DNA from: Bryobacteraceae bacterium
GTDB lineage: Bacteria > Acidobacteriota > Terriglobia > Bryobacterales > Bryobacteraceae
DNA: 47,730 bases
Assembly (NCBI GenBank): GCA_025980665.1
Contig: JAICXC010000027.1
Coordinates: forward strand, 1 to 47,730
Reading direction: 5' to 3'
Below the pieces are notes generated by a model that worked only from the letters and a program-made list of their open reading frames with translations, ran no database searches and was not told where the DNA came from. Both the position numbers and the translations under genes were made by a program. Each line of letters starts with the position of its first letter. Within the stretch, counting starts at the first letter, position 1. Positions 34,805-42,988 of the stretch are shown one piece after another.

Positions 34805-35224
34805 ATGCCAGCCCGACATCGTTCCCGCCAGCGCGCTCTCCAGGTTTTGTTCTCGTGCGATTTGCGCAAGCAACCTGCAGATGAAGCCATTGCTGCGTTC
34901 TACAAAACACTGGACTCGGAAGACGAGGATCCGAATCCCGAGCAACCGGACGAATTTATGGAAGCGCTGGTCCGCGGAGCCACGGACCAAGCGGCTGCGA
35001 TCGATCAGCGCATCACGGCCAAGTCCGATCACTGGCGTCTGGATCGCATGGCGGCCGTGGACCGCAATATCTTGCGCCTCGCGGTGTACGAAATGACCGA
35101 TTTGGGCACGCCCGCTCCCGTCGTGATCGACGAAGCACTCGAGCTCGCGCGAAAATTCTCCACCGACGAGTCGGTCGCGTTCATCAACGGAGTGCTCGAC
35201 GCCGTTCGCCGTGATGGAGCATAA
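34805..35224 (+). CDS. nusB: Transcription antitermination factor NusB
   Basis: A 139-residue all-helical RNA-binding protein that, with NusE, keeps RNA polymerase reading through rRNA operons. It begins MPARHRSRQRALQVLFSCDL, the family signature RxxRxxALQxLF; the C-terminal half has the conserved helices WRLDRMAAVDRNILRLAVYE and PAPVVIDEALELARKFSTDE, plus VAFINGVLDAV. The middle is an acidic loop (TLDSEDEDPNPEQPDE). It starts one base after ribH and overlaps the start of trmJ by 11 bases, so the three are translationally linked. Confidence 0.97.
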   Translation: MPARHRSRQRALQVLFSCDLRKQPADEAIAAFYKTLDSEDEDPNPEQPDEFMEALVRGATDQAAAIDQRITAKSDHWRLDRMAAVDRNILRLAVYEMTDLGTPAPVVIDEALELARKFSTDESVAFINGVLDAVRRDGA

Positions 35225-35933
35225 AAATCCCCTTCGGATCGTTTTAGTAGCCCCGCGAAATCCGCTGAATATCGGGGCGGCTGCGCGGGCCATGAGCAAT
35301 TTCGGCTGTCTGGAGCTGCGCCTGGTGAATCCCTACGAGGTTGCATTCCGGGAAGCCCGCTCCGCTGTCAAGGCTCACAAGGTTCTCGAAAAAGCTAAGG
35401 AGTATTCGACGCTCGGCGAGGCTGTGGCCGATTGTGGGTTGGTAGTCGGGACCACTTCTATCGGTCATCGCGCGCTGGAACATCCTTTGAAGCGGCTGGA
35501 GCTGGGCGGCAAGCTCATCGCCCGGAAGCTTGCCAGCGCTCCCGTAGCGCTGCTATTTGGATCGGAAAAATTCGGGCTGTCGAATGCCGACATGAGCCAC
35601 TGCCACTGGCTGATGCGGATTCCTACGCGCGAAGAGCATGGGTCCATGAACCTGGGCCAGGCCGTGGCGGTGTGTTTGTATGAGATCGTTCGCAGTCCGG
35701 ACGCCGCGAAGGCCCTGCCAGAGACACGCCGCGAGGCTCGGGCGGGAGATGTCGAGCGAATCACGGCAATGCTGGAAGAGATCCTGGAACAATCCGGCTA
35801 CGTGCACGAACGCGTCGAAGGATCGACGGAATTGAAGCTCCGGCGCCTGATCCGACGCATGAAGCTCAACGCGCACGACGCCGAGGTATGGCTAGGAATC
35901 CTGCGGCAAATTCGCTGGAAGTTGTTATCCTAA
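35214..35933 (+). CDS. trmJ: TrmH-family tRNA 2'-O-methyltransferase (TrmJ-like)
   Basis: A 239-residue SPOUT methyltransferase. Motifs of the TrmJ group are NPLNIGAAARAMSNFGCLEL (N-terminal), APVALLFGSEKFGLSNADM (motif 2, SAM knot) and IPTREEHGSMNLGQAVAVCL (motif 3). TrmJ methylates position 32 of several tRNAs. The C-terminal extension (about 165-239) is helical and typical of the J group. The start is ATG at 35214, within the end of nusB. A GTG one codon earlier is possible. The last gene of the operon follows at 35941. Confidence 0.85.
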   Translation: MEHKNPLRIVLVAPRNPLNIGAAARAMSNFGCLELRLVNPYEVAFREARSAVKAHKVLEKAKEYSTLGEAVADCGLVVGTTSIGHRALEHPLKRLELGGKLIARKLASAPVALLFGSEKFGLSNADMSHCHWLMRIPTREEHGSMNLGQAVAVCLYEIVRSPDAAKALPETRREARAGDVERITAMLEEILEQSGYVHERVEGSTELKLRRLIRRMKLNAHDAEVWLGILRQIRWKLLS

Positions 35934-35940
35934 ACCTTCT

Positions 35941-36177
35941 ATGACCAAGGTCACGCTCCACTACGATCTCGAGCGCAAGCTCACCGACGAAGAAGATTAC
36001 GATCACATCGCGGCGATCCATAGCGTGTATGGAATGGTACGCGTCCAGTTGGCCCCGTCGCTCGATAAGATCACCGTGGATTACGACGCCTCGCGGCTCA
36101 TGAAGAAGGACGTCGAGGCGGAGCTGGCGCGGCACGGTATCCCGCTCGCTCAACGAGTCTCCGCCCTAGCGGGCTGA
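35941..36177 (+). CDS. Small protein of unknown function
   Basis: A 78-residue protein, MTKVTLHYDLERKLTDEEDY and then DHIAAIHSVYGMVRVQLAPS, with no signal peptide. The predicted order of strand, helix, strand, strand, helix (VRVQLAP, KITVDYDASRLMKKDVEAEL) resembles the ferredoxin-like fold of HMA domains, but the metal-binding CxxC is missing. It sits 7 bases after trmJ and is probably co-transcribed. No function can be stated. Confidence 0.6.
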   Translation: MTKVTLHYDLERKLTDEEDYDHIAAIHSVYGMVRVQLAPSLDKITVDYDASRLMKKDVEAELARHGIPLAQRVSALAG

Positions 36178-36211
36178 CAACCGTTTCGGCTCCGATTCTG
36201 TCGAGTAGATT

Positions 36212-36766
36212 TCAGATAGCGGTCTGAGCCAAAAGCTTGACCAAGGCTGGTTTCATAGCGACGGGATATTCCTGCAAAAGCTTTTGTTTGAGGTCGTCCG
36301 GCACCCTGCTGAGTTGCTTTAAGTCGTCGATCAGCGCATTCGCTGTATACGGATCTGCTCGAACATCCCATTTTCGGAGAATTCGTTCGATGGCATTGGC
36401 GGCTTCAGATACGTGAGCCTTGGCGAGGTAGTTCGCGGCAATAAGAAAGTCCTTGCCGCCGCTTTCGAGAACGAATTCCAGGTGCGGAAGTCCTGCTTTG
36501 GATCCAAGGTCAAACAACACGGCAGCCGCGTACGTCTTGGTCTCGTCGTCCGCCGGTGTTGTCAGCAGTTCCTCCAGCAGGGGCCGCACGATAACACCGA
36601 AACGCAGGAGTCCTTCGGCCACAGGAACTTTGGCTGTCGAATTAAAGAGGGCGCTGACGGCCTCACTAGTCAACGTCTGAGCGATTTCGGAAGCTTGCAC
36701 CAGAGCCGGGATCTGCAACTGCGGATCTCCGGATCTCAACACTGTGATGATCTCCGCTAAATCCAT
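36212..36766 (-). CDS. HEAT-like helical-repeat protein, unknown function
   Basis: A 184-residue soluble protein starting MDLAEIITVLRSGDPQLQIP. Its composition is alpha-helical, with paired helices such as LRFGVIVRPLLEELLTTPAD, DETKTYAAAVLFDLGSKAGL and GGKDFLIAANYLAKAHVSEA, which look like HEAT/ARM-type repeats. No catalytic motif is visible. GAGGAG lies about eleven bases before the ATG. It is convergent with the small gene at 35941. Such proteins are usually interaction scaffolds, but a role cannot be given. Confidence 0.6.
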   Translation of the reverse strand: MDLAEIITVLRSGDPQLQIPALVQASEIAQTLTSEAVSALFNSTAKVPVAEGLLRFGVIVRPLLEELLTTPADDETKTYAAAVLFDLGSKAGLPHLEFVLESGGKDFLIAANYLAKAHVSEAANAIERILRKWDVRADPYTANALIDDLKQLSRVPDDLKQKLLQEYPVAMKPALVKLLAQTAI

Positions 36767-36821
36767 GAAGCGATAGCACTCCTCAATACCTACCGGCGTA
36801 CCTTAGGCGTAAAGCAGTAGC

Positions 36822-37781
36822 TCATCGCTTCAGCCCAGGTATCCCGCCTAGCGTGCGCGCCTCGCGCACCGCACGAAGAATTGCTTCCGCTGTCGCCTCG
36901 GCCGCCGCTACGCCGAGAGCATCCACCGGGGCAGTCGCATTCCCAATCGACAAGGCGATGGTCACGTCGCCGTCCGACATCGTATTCACTGGGTCGATCG
37001 CTCGCGCTACGCCCAACTGCGCCAGTTGCGATAGCTTGGTGGCCTCCACTTTGTTCAGCCGCGCGTTGGTCGCAACCACCACTAATGTCGTGTTCGCGCG
37101 TGAGAATCCCGATTGCACTCCGTTTTTCATGGCCCGAGCGCTATCGGCGAATTCCATCGAGTTACGAGCGATGCGCGCCCCCGCGACAATCTTTCGTGTA
37201 GCCGGATCGCGCACGTCGCCCACTGCGTTTACCGCAGCCAACGCAGCCACTTTTACTCCGGCGTACGATCCCATGAGGTCCACGGTCCACGAACCGACGC
37301 CCGATTTCATCGCGCGATCCAGGCCGAACAATTTCCCGACGGTCGCGCCGGTTCCCGCCCCCACCACGCCTTCAACCACCGCTTCGTCGGTAGCTGCCGA
37401 TGCCGCGACTTCGCCCATTTCACGCGTGGGCCGGGCACTGGACTTTCCTACATTGAGGTCGTATAGAATAGCGCAGGGAACCAAGGGTACGCGCACCGCG
37501 CCGGTCTCAAAACCTACTCCTTTGTGCTCAAGGTAGCGGCGAACACCGCTCGCAGCTTCCAGGCCAAAGGCGCTTCCGCCCGCGAGAACTACCGCATGAA
37601 TCCGCTCGGTCACGTGGTGCGGATGGAGCAGGTCCCATTCTTCCGTACCCGTAGCCGAGCCCCGAATGTCGCCACCCGCCGCGGCGCCAGCTTCGCAGAG
37701 AATAGCGGTACAGCCCGTCAATCCGTCATAATCGGAAGCGTGGCCGACCAAAATGCCCGCAATGTCGGTCAAACCCTTCAT
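36822..37781 (-). CDS. P1 family (DmpA/NylC-like) peptidase
   Basis: A 319-residue Ntn-hydrolase-like protein of the P1 family, including L-aminopeptidase DmpA and nylon hydrolase NylC. Motifs: LTDIAGILVGHASDYDGLTG, TGCTAILCEAGAAAGGD, HAVVLAGGSAFGLEAASGV, and GFSRANTTLVVVATNA, where these enzymes cleave themselves before a Thr to free the nucleophile; here Asn230-Thr231 is the likely site. The substrate may be a D-/L-amino acid amide or beta-peptide. It is divergent from mlaE with 44 bases between the two starts. Confidence 0.9.
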   Translation of the reverse strand: MKGLTDIAGILVGHASDYDGLTGCTAILCEAGAAAGGDIRGSATGTEEWDLLHPHHVTERIHAVVLAGGSAFGLEAASGVRRYLEHKGVGFETGAVRVPLVPCAILYDLNVGKSSARPTREMGEVAASAATDEAVVEGVVGAGTGATVGKLFGLDRAMKSGVGSWTVDLMGSYAGVKVAALAAVNAVGDVRDPATRKIVAGARIARNSMEFADSARAMKNGVQSGFSRANTTLVVVATNARLNKVEATKLSQLAQLGVARAIDPVNTMSDGDVTIALSIGNATAPVDALGVAAAEATAEAILRAVREARTLGGIPGLKR

Positions 37782-37825
37782 CGCGCGAACCTAATGGTAG
37801 CATCTACTTTATCGGGGGATCGGGT

Positions 37826-38593
37826 TTGCTCGACATCCTAAAACCGCCCATTGAGGCGTTTCAGGAATTTGTGTTGCTGAGTATCCGGGCGGTCCGGAAT
37901 ATCTTCCGGAGCCCCCACTACGCCGACGACATCTTTGTCCAGATGGACGTGATCGGCGTCGGATCGCTGTTCATCGTCTCCCTGATCGGTCTATTCAGCG
38001 GCATCGTCATGGCCTTGCAGATGGCGCGCGCCCTTACTCAGTACGGCGCGCAAGGCCAAGTCGGATCGATTGTCGCCATTACTCTGGTGCGCGAACTGGG
38101 TCCCGTGTTGACGGCCGTTCTGGTGGCCGGCCGCAACGCCAGCGGTATCGCCAGCGAACTCGGCTCTATGAAAGTCACTGAGCAGATCGATGCCATGCGC
38201 GCGCTGGGCACCGATCCCATACAGAAGTTGGTGACGCCGCGCTTGATTGCCACTGCCGTAGTACTGCCGCTGCTGACCATCATCTCCGACTTCATCGGCT
38301 TGATCGGTGGATATTTTATCGCCAGCGGTATGCTTGGTCTGACGTTTTCCGAGTACTGGACCACCGCTTGGCAGGCTCTGGAATACAACGATCTGTTTCA
38401 GGGTTTGCTCAAGCCCTTTGTCTTCGCCGTGATCATCGCCCTAGTGGGATGCTTCTACGGCATGCGCACCACCGGTGGAACCCAGGGTGTCGGACGATCC
38501 ACCACTAGCGCCGTAGTCAGCTCTTCCGTCTGGATCTTCGTGCTCACCGCGTTCATCACCTACGTGTGGAATCGGGCTTTCGTAAAACAGTGA
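37826..38593 (+). CDS. mlaE: Mla-type ABC lipid transporter permease
   Basis: A 255-residue inner-membrane protein of the MlaE/TTG family, with about five membrane helices and the diagnostic VREFGPVLTAVLVAGR-like stretch (ITLVRELGPVLTAVLVAGRN), then EQIDAMRALGTDPIQKLVTP and FYGMRTTGGTQGVGRSTTSA. It starts with TTG and a GGGGGA-type site upstream. MlaE with MlaF and MlaD moves phospholipids between inner and outer membrane to keep outer-membrane asymmetry. Its stop overlaps the mlaF start by four bases (GTGA). Confidence 0.95.
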   Translation: MLDILKPPIEAFQEFVLLSIRAVRNIFRSPHYADDIFVQMDVIGVGSLFIVSLIGLFSGIVMALQMARALTQYGAQGQVGSIVAITLVRELGPVLTAVLVAGRNASGIASELGSMKVTEQIDAMRALGTDPIQKLVTPRLIATAVVLPLLTIISDFIGLIGGYFIASGMLGLTFSEYWTTAWQALEYNDLFQGLLKPFVFAVIIALVGCFYGMRTTGGTQGVGRSTTSAVVSSSVWIFVLTAFITYVWNRAFVKQ

Positions 38594-39453
38594 CACCCGA
38601 CGATTCCATTGTCTTGCGGTTCGAGGACGTCAGCCTGCATTTCGATGCCACGGTAGCGCTGGATCACTTATCACTCGAGGTTCATCCCGGCCAGACCTAC
38701 GTGGTCTTCGGGGCCGCAGGCAGCGGAAAGACCATGCTGCTCAAGGTGGCCGTCGGTCTCGTAAGACCCGATTCGGGGCGTGTATCGCTGTTCGGCCAGG
38801 AGATCACTGGTCTCCGCGAGCAGGACCTTTTCGACATTCGCGCGCGAGTCGGAATCCTGTTTCAAGAAGGCGGATTGTTCGATTCCCTCACAGTTGCCGA
38901 AAACGTCGCTTACCCGCTGACGAACCAGCGCGTCCTCCGGCAGGCTGCAGTCACCCCAGAAGGATCCGCGGGAAATGGGGCTGTCAGAACCGTCGATGAT
39001 CGCGTGCGCGAATCTCTACGTTTTGTCGAATTGGAGGAAACTCTGGATAAGTTCCCAGCCGAGTTATCCGGAGGAATGCGGCGTCGCGTCGGAATCGCCC
39101 GCGCTGTGGTCTCCGCGCCCGCCCTTCTGCTATACGACTCGCCCACAGCCGGTCTGGATCCCATTACGGCCAACACTATCATCGCTCTTATCCTCAAAGA
39201 GCGCGATTTGCGGAATACCGCTACCATCATGGTCACGCATCGGTATCAGGACGGACATCTCATGGCGAACTTTCGCTACAATCCCAACAGTGGTCAGATT
39301 GAACGGGCACGCGGCGGAGGGGATGTCAGCCAGGTGAGCACCAAGTTCCTGGTCATGAACGCCGGACGCCTTGTTTTCGAAGGAACCGAGCCGGAGTTGC
39401 AGGCGAGCCAGGACCCCTATGTCCGGAAGTTCCTTCGGGTGGGAGGCGCTTAA
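38590..39453 (+). CDS. mlaF: Mla-type ABC transporter ATPase with altered Walker B
   Basis: A 287-residue ATPase of the MlaF type. Walker A is GAAGSGKT (41-48), the Q-loop Gln92 is in LFQEGGLFDSL, the signature is LSGGMRRRVGIARA (159-172) and the switch His217 is in MVTHRYQ. Walker B reads LLLYDSP: Asp183 is followed by Ser184 where almost all ABC ATPases have a catalytic Glu. An insert of about 20 residues (114-136, RVLRQAAVTPEGSAGNGAVR) lies in the helical region. The start is GTG overlapping the mlaE stop; an earlier GTG inside mlaE is not used. Energises MlaE. Confidence 0.92.
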   Translation: MTPDDSIVLRFEDVSLHFDATVALDHLSLEVHPGQTYVVFGAAGSGKTMLLKVAVGLVRPDSGRVSLFGQEITGLREQDLFDIRARVGILFQEGGLFDSLTVAENVAYPLTNQRVLRQAAVTPEGSAGNGAVRTVDDRVRESLRFVELEETLDKFPAELSGGMRRRVGIARAVVSAPALLLYDSPTAGLDPITANTIIALILKERDLRNTATIMVTHRYQDGHLMANFRYNPNSGQIERARGGGDVSQVSTKFLVMNAGRLVFEGTEPELQASQDPYVRKFLRVGGA

Positions 39454-39458
39454 GCGCG

Positions 39459-40535
39459 ATGCCTACAACCAGCAAATCGAAATGGGCTCAGCTGAAGGTC
39501 GGCCTCATGGCGATCATCGCGCTGCTCATCCTGGCTTTCCTGATCATTCTTATGTCGGGGGCCAATCCGTTGTTCCGCAGGACTACGGACGTGTATACCT
39601 ATCTCGGCGATTCGGTCGCTATGACCGAAGGCGCCACGCCCGTCCGTCTGAACGGCATTCCCATCGGCAAAGTGAAGAAGATTGAGCTTTCCGGTTCCAC
39701 CGATCCCGCCCGTATCGTGAAACTCACCTTGAGCATCTATGACGAGGCAATGCCTTTGGTGCCGGTGGATTCCTCGGCCAAGCTCGCACAGCAAAATTTG
39801 CTGGGTAGCCGCTACGTCAATATCAAGAAGGGAATGAGTTCCCAGACCATCAAGGCCGGAGCGGAAATCCCCAGCGCCGATACTCCCGAAATCGAGGATT
39901 TGTTTCAGCAGGGTTCTTCGACCTTAGCGGCACTCCAGAAGATCATGGACCGGGTCAACGGGATCATCGACGACATCCAAGGCGGCAAGGGCACGATTGG
40001 GGCGCTCCTGGTCGACCGGACGCTGTATAACCGTGCCGTCGAAATCGTGGGCGACGTTAAAAATCTGACGGCGGCCCTCAACGCTACGGACAGCACCATA
40101 GGGCATCTGATTCACGATGACGTCCTGTATCAGGACGTTCGCGGCACCGTGTCGAAGATCGACACAATGCTGGACAACCTGAACGCGGGCCAGGGAACCG
40201 CCGGCAAGCTCCTCAAGGACGACGCCTTGTACGACGAACTGCGCGGAACCATCGGCGACTTGCGCAAGACCATCGCGCTGATTAACACCGGCGACGGCAC
40301 GGTCGGCAAGCTGCTCAATAGCAGCCAGCTCCACGACCAGTTGATCGTCTCGATGGGCAAACTGGATGGCGTACTGGATAAAGTCAACAACGGCGATGGG
40401 ACTATCGGACGGCTGATGAACGATCCATCGTTATTCGAGAACCTGGATGGAACTACGCGCGACTTGCAGGGCTTCATCAAGGAGTTCCGTGCCAATCCCA
40501 AGAAGTTCCTGACCATCACGGTCAAGTTCTGGTAG
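39459..40535 (+). CDS. mlaD: MlaD/MCE-domain substrate-binding protein
   Basis: A 358-residue MCE protein. One membrane helix (about 14-33, LMAIIALLILAFLIILMSG) anchors it; the MCE domain follows at about 38-118 (YLGDSVAMTEGATPVRLNGI, PIGKVKKIEL). From about 165 it carries about five copies of a unit with the core GDGTVGKLL or GKGTIGALL followed about 7 residues later by LY/LF and a long amphipathic helix (period about 37 residues; for example GQGTAGKLLKDDALYDELRG). MlaD alone is shorter, so this is an extended member; the repeats could form a coiled tube for lipid passage. Five bases separate it from mlaF. Confidence 0.92.
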   Translation: MPTTSKSKWAQLKVGLMAIIALLILAFLIILMSGANPLFRRTTDVYTYLGDSVAMTEGATPVRLNGIPIGKVKKIELSGSTDPARIVKLTLSIYDEAMPLVPVDSSAKLAQQNLLGSRYVNIKKGMSSQTIKAGAEIPSADTPEIEDLFQQGSSTLAALQKIMDRVNGIIDDIQGGKGTIGALLVDRTLYNRAVEIVGDVKNLTAALNATDSTIGHLIHDDVLYQDVRGTVSKIDTMLDNLNAGQGTAGKLLKDDALYDELRGTIGDLRKTIALINTGDGTVGKLLNSSQLHDQLIVSMGKLDGVLDKVNNGDGTIGRLMNDPSLFENLDGTTRDLQGFIKEFRANPKKFLTITVKFW

Positions 40536-40547
40536 TTGCGATAACGC

Positions 40548-41324
40548 GTGAAATTACTCGTCGTCAACGCCGACGATTTCGGATTTACCCGCGACGTTAA
40601 TGCGGGAATTGTCGAGGCGCATCGCAGCGGCATCCTGACCGCAACCACGCTAATGGCCACGGGCGACGCATTTGATGACGCCGTGCGGCTGGCCCGCGAA
40701 ACACCTTCGCTCGATATCGGCTGTCATCTGGTTCTCGTTGGATCGCCTGGGTTTCCGCTCACCGTCGCGGAACTGGTGCGTGCCGTCGCGTTGCGCCGCA
40801 TCGATATCTACGGAAAATTGTCCCAGCAGGTCCGGCGAATCGCCGACGCCGGATTAAGTCCGACGCATCTGGATACGCACAAGCATACCCATCTGCTTCC
40901 GCCCGTGCTTGACGCCGTCGCCCGTATTTCCGAGGATTTTCAGATTCCTTGGGTGCGGCGTCCATTCGATTTCCCGCTCCAGCCGGGAGGCGTCGGATGG
41001 AAAAACAAGCTCATGCGGTTGATGAATCGACGATTTAGCAACGCGCTGGCGCGTCGTCATTGCCGTTCGACCGATTGGTTCGCGGGTTTCCGGCTCACCG
41101 GCGATTACCGGGGCGAAGATCTAGTCAGCGTGATCCGCGCACTGCCGGAAGGTGTGACCGAGTTCATGTGTCACCCGGGCCGTTGCGGCGACGAGCTTCG
41201 TGCCGCCCGTACCCGCCTCAAGGAAAGCCGCGAAGAGGAGTTACGCGCACTGACCGCACCCGAGGTTCGCACGGCGCTCGGCGAGGCTGGCGTGACGCTA
41301 ACTAGTTTTCGCGATCTACCTTGA
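40548..41324 (+). CDS. ChbG/HpnK-family carbohydrate deacetylase
   Basis: A 258-residue YdjC-fold deacetylase. Metal-binding motifs are visible: VVNADDFGFTRDVNAGIVEA at the start, HLDTHKHTHLLPPVLDAV in the middle and FMCHPGRCGDE near the end. The family removes acetyl groups from chitooligosaccharides (ChbG), and its HpnK branch works on the hopanoid glucosamine head group. The choice between the two cannot be made from sequence alone, but its position 12 bases after the Mla lipid-transport genes favours a lipid substrate. It starts with GTG. The end overlaps the convergent CPBP gene by nine bases. Confidence 0.85.
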   Translation: MKLLVVNADDFGFTRDVNAGIVEAHRSGILTATTLMATGDAFDDAVRLARETPSLDIGCHLVLVGSPGFPLTVAELVRAVALRRIDIYGKLSQQVRRIADAGLSPTHLDTHKHTHLLPPVLDAVARISEDFQIPWVRRPFDFPLQPGGVGWKNKLMRLMNRRFSNALARRHCRSTDWFAGFRLTGDYRGEDLVSVIRALPEGVTEFMCHPGRCGDELRAARTRLKESREEELRALTAPEVRTALGEAGVTLTSFRDLP

Positions 41325-42020
41325 TTGGATCAGGTATCCCACGAAGAACGTGAGGTTGTAACCGCCGTGCAGCAGCGCGGCTGCGGCGGTCGACCCTGTC
41401 TTGTAACGCGCGTATCCGAAAGCCACACCTGCCAATCCCACCACCAGCAGTTGCTGCCAGAACCACTGATATTCCTGACCGTGCAGAAGTGCAAATCCGG
41501 TTGCCGCCAGCACGATTGCGGGCCAAGGCCCCAGCGCGCGCTGCAGCAGAGGCTGAAAGAATCCTCGAAAAAGCAATTCCTCGAACACTGGACCCAGTAC
41601 CACCGCGAAGATCGCCACCAGCAACAATGAGCCGCGTCCGGAAATAAGACCTTCGATTGGGGTGGGAATCGCCGGCGTGCGCAAAACCACGCCTAATACG
41701 GAAAGCCCTATGGCCAATGCCGGTCCGCCGAAAATGCACCACCACTTGCCCCGTTCCGGCGCCACCCAGCCCATGGACTGCCAAAACGGGCGCCGGTATC
41801 GGGATACGATCACCAAATACAGTGCGCCCACCAGAAGCGCATAAATCGCGCTTTGAAACGCCAGCGCCCGGACTGCATTGTTCGAAAACGCGCCCGGCGC
41901 CATCGCCCGCCCGAACCGGATCAACAGCATCCCCACCAGCCAGGCGGGAAGAACCGCCCCCAGAAAAAGCGCCAGGTCCTCGAAGCCCCAAAACGCCCGG
42001 CTGTCGCGGGAAGGTGTCAT
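41316..42020 (-). CDS. CPBP family intramembrane metalloprotease
   Basis: A 234-residue membrane protein with about seven to eight helices. The family motifs are present: EELLFRGFFQPLLQRALG (motif 1, Glu-Glu and Arg), ALLHGQEYQWF (motif 2 His) and LLHGGYNLTFFVG (motif 3, His and Asn). CPBP/ABI proteases cut prenylated or other membrane proteins, or give bacteriocin immunity. It overlaps the end of the HpnK-like gene by nine bases in opposite orientation. The next gene upstream on the same strand ends 11 bases before its start region (42032), so it may be last in the uvrA operon. Confidence 0.9.
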   Translation of the reverse strand: MTPSRDSRAFWGFEDLALFLGAVLPAWLVGMLLIRFGRAMAPGAFSNNAVRALAFQSAIYALLVGALYLVIVSRYRRPFWQSMGWVAPERGKWWCIFGGPALAIGLSVLGVVLRTPAIPTPIEGLISGRGSLLLVAIFAVVLGPVFEELLFRGFFQPLLQRALGPWPAIVLAATGFALLHGQEYQWFWQQLLVVGLAGVAFGYARYKTGSTAAAALLHGGYNLTFFVGYLIQSR

Positions 42021-42031
42021 CCTCTATGTGA

Positions 42032-42988
42032 TCAGCTTAATTCTACTAGCGCCGCCGCCAGCAGCGGAATCATCAGCTCGTGGTGGCCGATAATCGCGAA
42101 TCCGTGTCCGCCTGAACGGGCGTGCGGACGTTCCACTACGTTTACTTTGGGCCGGTAATGCTGGATGAAATCGAAATTCACGGTCGTGAAATTCGCCAAC
42201 GGGTACCCCAAGTTGCGCACCACTGATACCGCCTTGAGAAACACTTCGGGCAGCACCACTGCAGATCCGAGGTTAAGGTAAACGCCGCCATTGTCGAGCC
42301 CGCGAACCAGCGAGCACAGCAGTCGAAAATCGCGATGCGTCGTCTCCCCGATGGCTCCCGCATCGGCGCACGGATGCGTATGCGGGGTGTCGGTGCCGAT
42401 CGCCACGTGAACTGTCACCGGTAGGGCCGCCTTGTAGGCGGCCAGCAGCACACTGTGCGGCGCGAACTCTGGCTTTGCCAGTTTTTCCAGATGCCTACCG
42501 AGAGCCTCGCCCATTCCAAGTTCCTGGCGATTCCCTTCGGCGATCGCCACATTCATCTCGCGACCCGTTTCTTCAGCCGCGCCGAACCTTCCATCGGGCA
42601 AAACAGATTCCACGTCCTCGCTGGTTTGGCCCGCGATGGCGATCTCGAAATCATGAATCGATGCCGCGCCATTCATCACGAAGCCGGTCACCCAGCCGCG
42701 CCGCATCAGGTCCAGCAGCACGTCGCCGAGGCCGCATTTGATGACGTGGCCGCCGATGCCCCACAGAATCGCGCGTGATTCAGATCGGGCTCTTTTCAGC
42801 GCGTCTAAGATGCCGCGAAACGCTTGGCCCGCGAGAATGTCCGGCAACGAATCCACCAACTGCTGGACGCCGCCGCCTTTCTGGAACAGTCGCGCGAACT
42901 GGTCGATGCGCACTTTGCCACCACGCTCGACGATCGGTATGGTCTTCAACCCGTCGAAGGAAAGCGGCTTTTCGGAGTACTTACTCAC
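42032..42988 (-). CDS. Deoxyhypusine-synthase-like protein
   Basis: A 318-residue protein, probably cytoplasmic. The stretch [20 protein letters not shown], then [20 protein letters not shown] and [18 protein letters not shown], resembles the NAD-binding part of the deoxyhypusine/homospermidine synthase family, and later [20 protein letters not shown] fits its C-terminal half. I do not see a confident match to the Lys that carries the substrate. Bacterial members act in polyamine metabolism or have no known role, and bacteria lack eIF5A. Its ATG overlaps the uvrA stop by four bases (ATGA), so it is translationally coupled to uvrA. The family call is tentative. Confidence 0.45.
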   Translation of the reverse strand: MSKYSEKPLSFDGLKTIPIVERGGKVRIDQFARLFQKGGGVQQLVDSLPDILAGQAFRGILDALKRARSESRAILWGIGGHVIKCGLGDVLLDLMRRGWVTGFVMNGAASIHDFEIAIAGQTSEDVESVLPDGRFGAAEETGREMNVAIAEGNRQELGMGEALGRHLEKLAKPEFAPHSVLLAAYKAALPVTVHVAIGTDTPHTHPCADAGAIGETTHRDFRLLCSLVRGLDNGGVYLNLGSAVVLPEVFLKAVSVVRNLGYPLANFTTVNFDFIQHYRPKVNVVERPHARSGGHGFAIIGHHELMIPLLAAALVELS

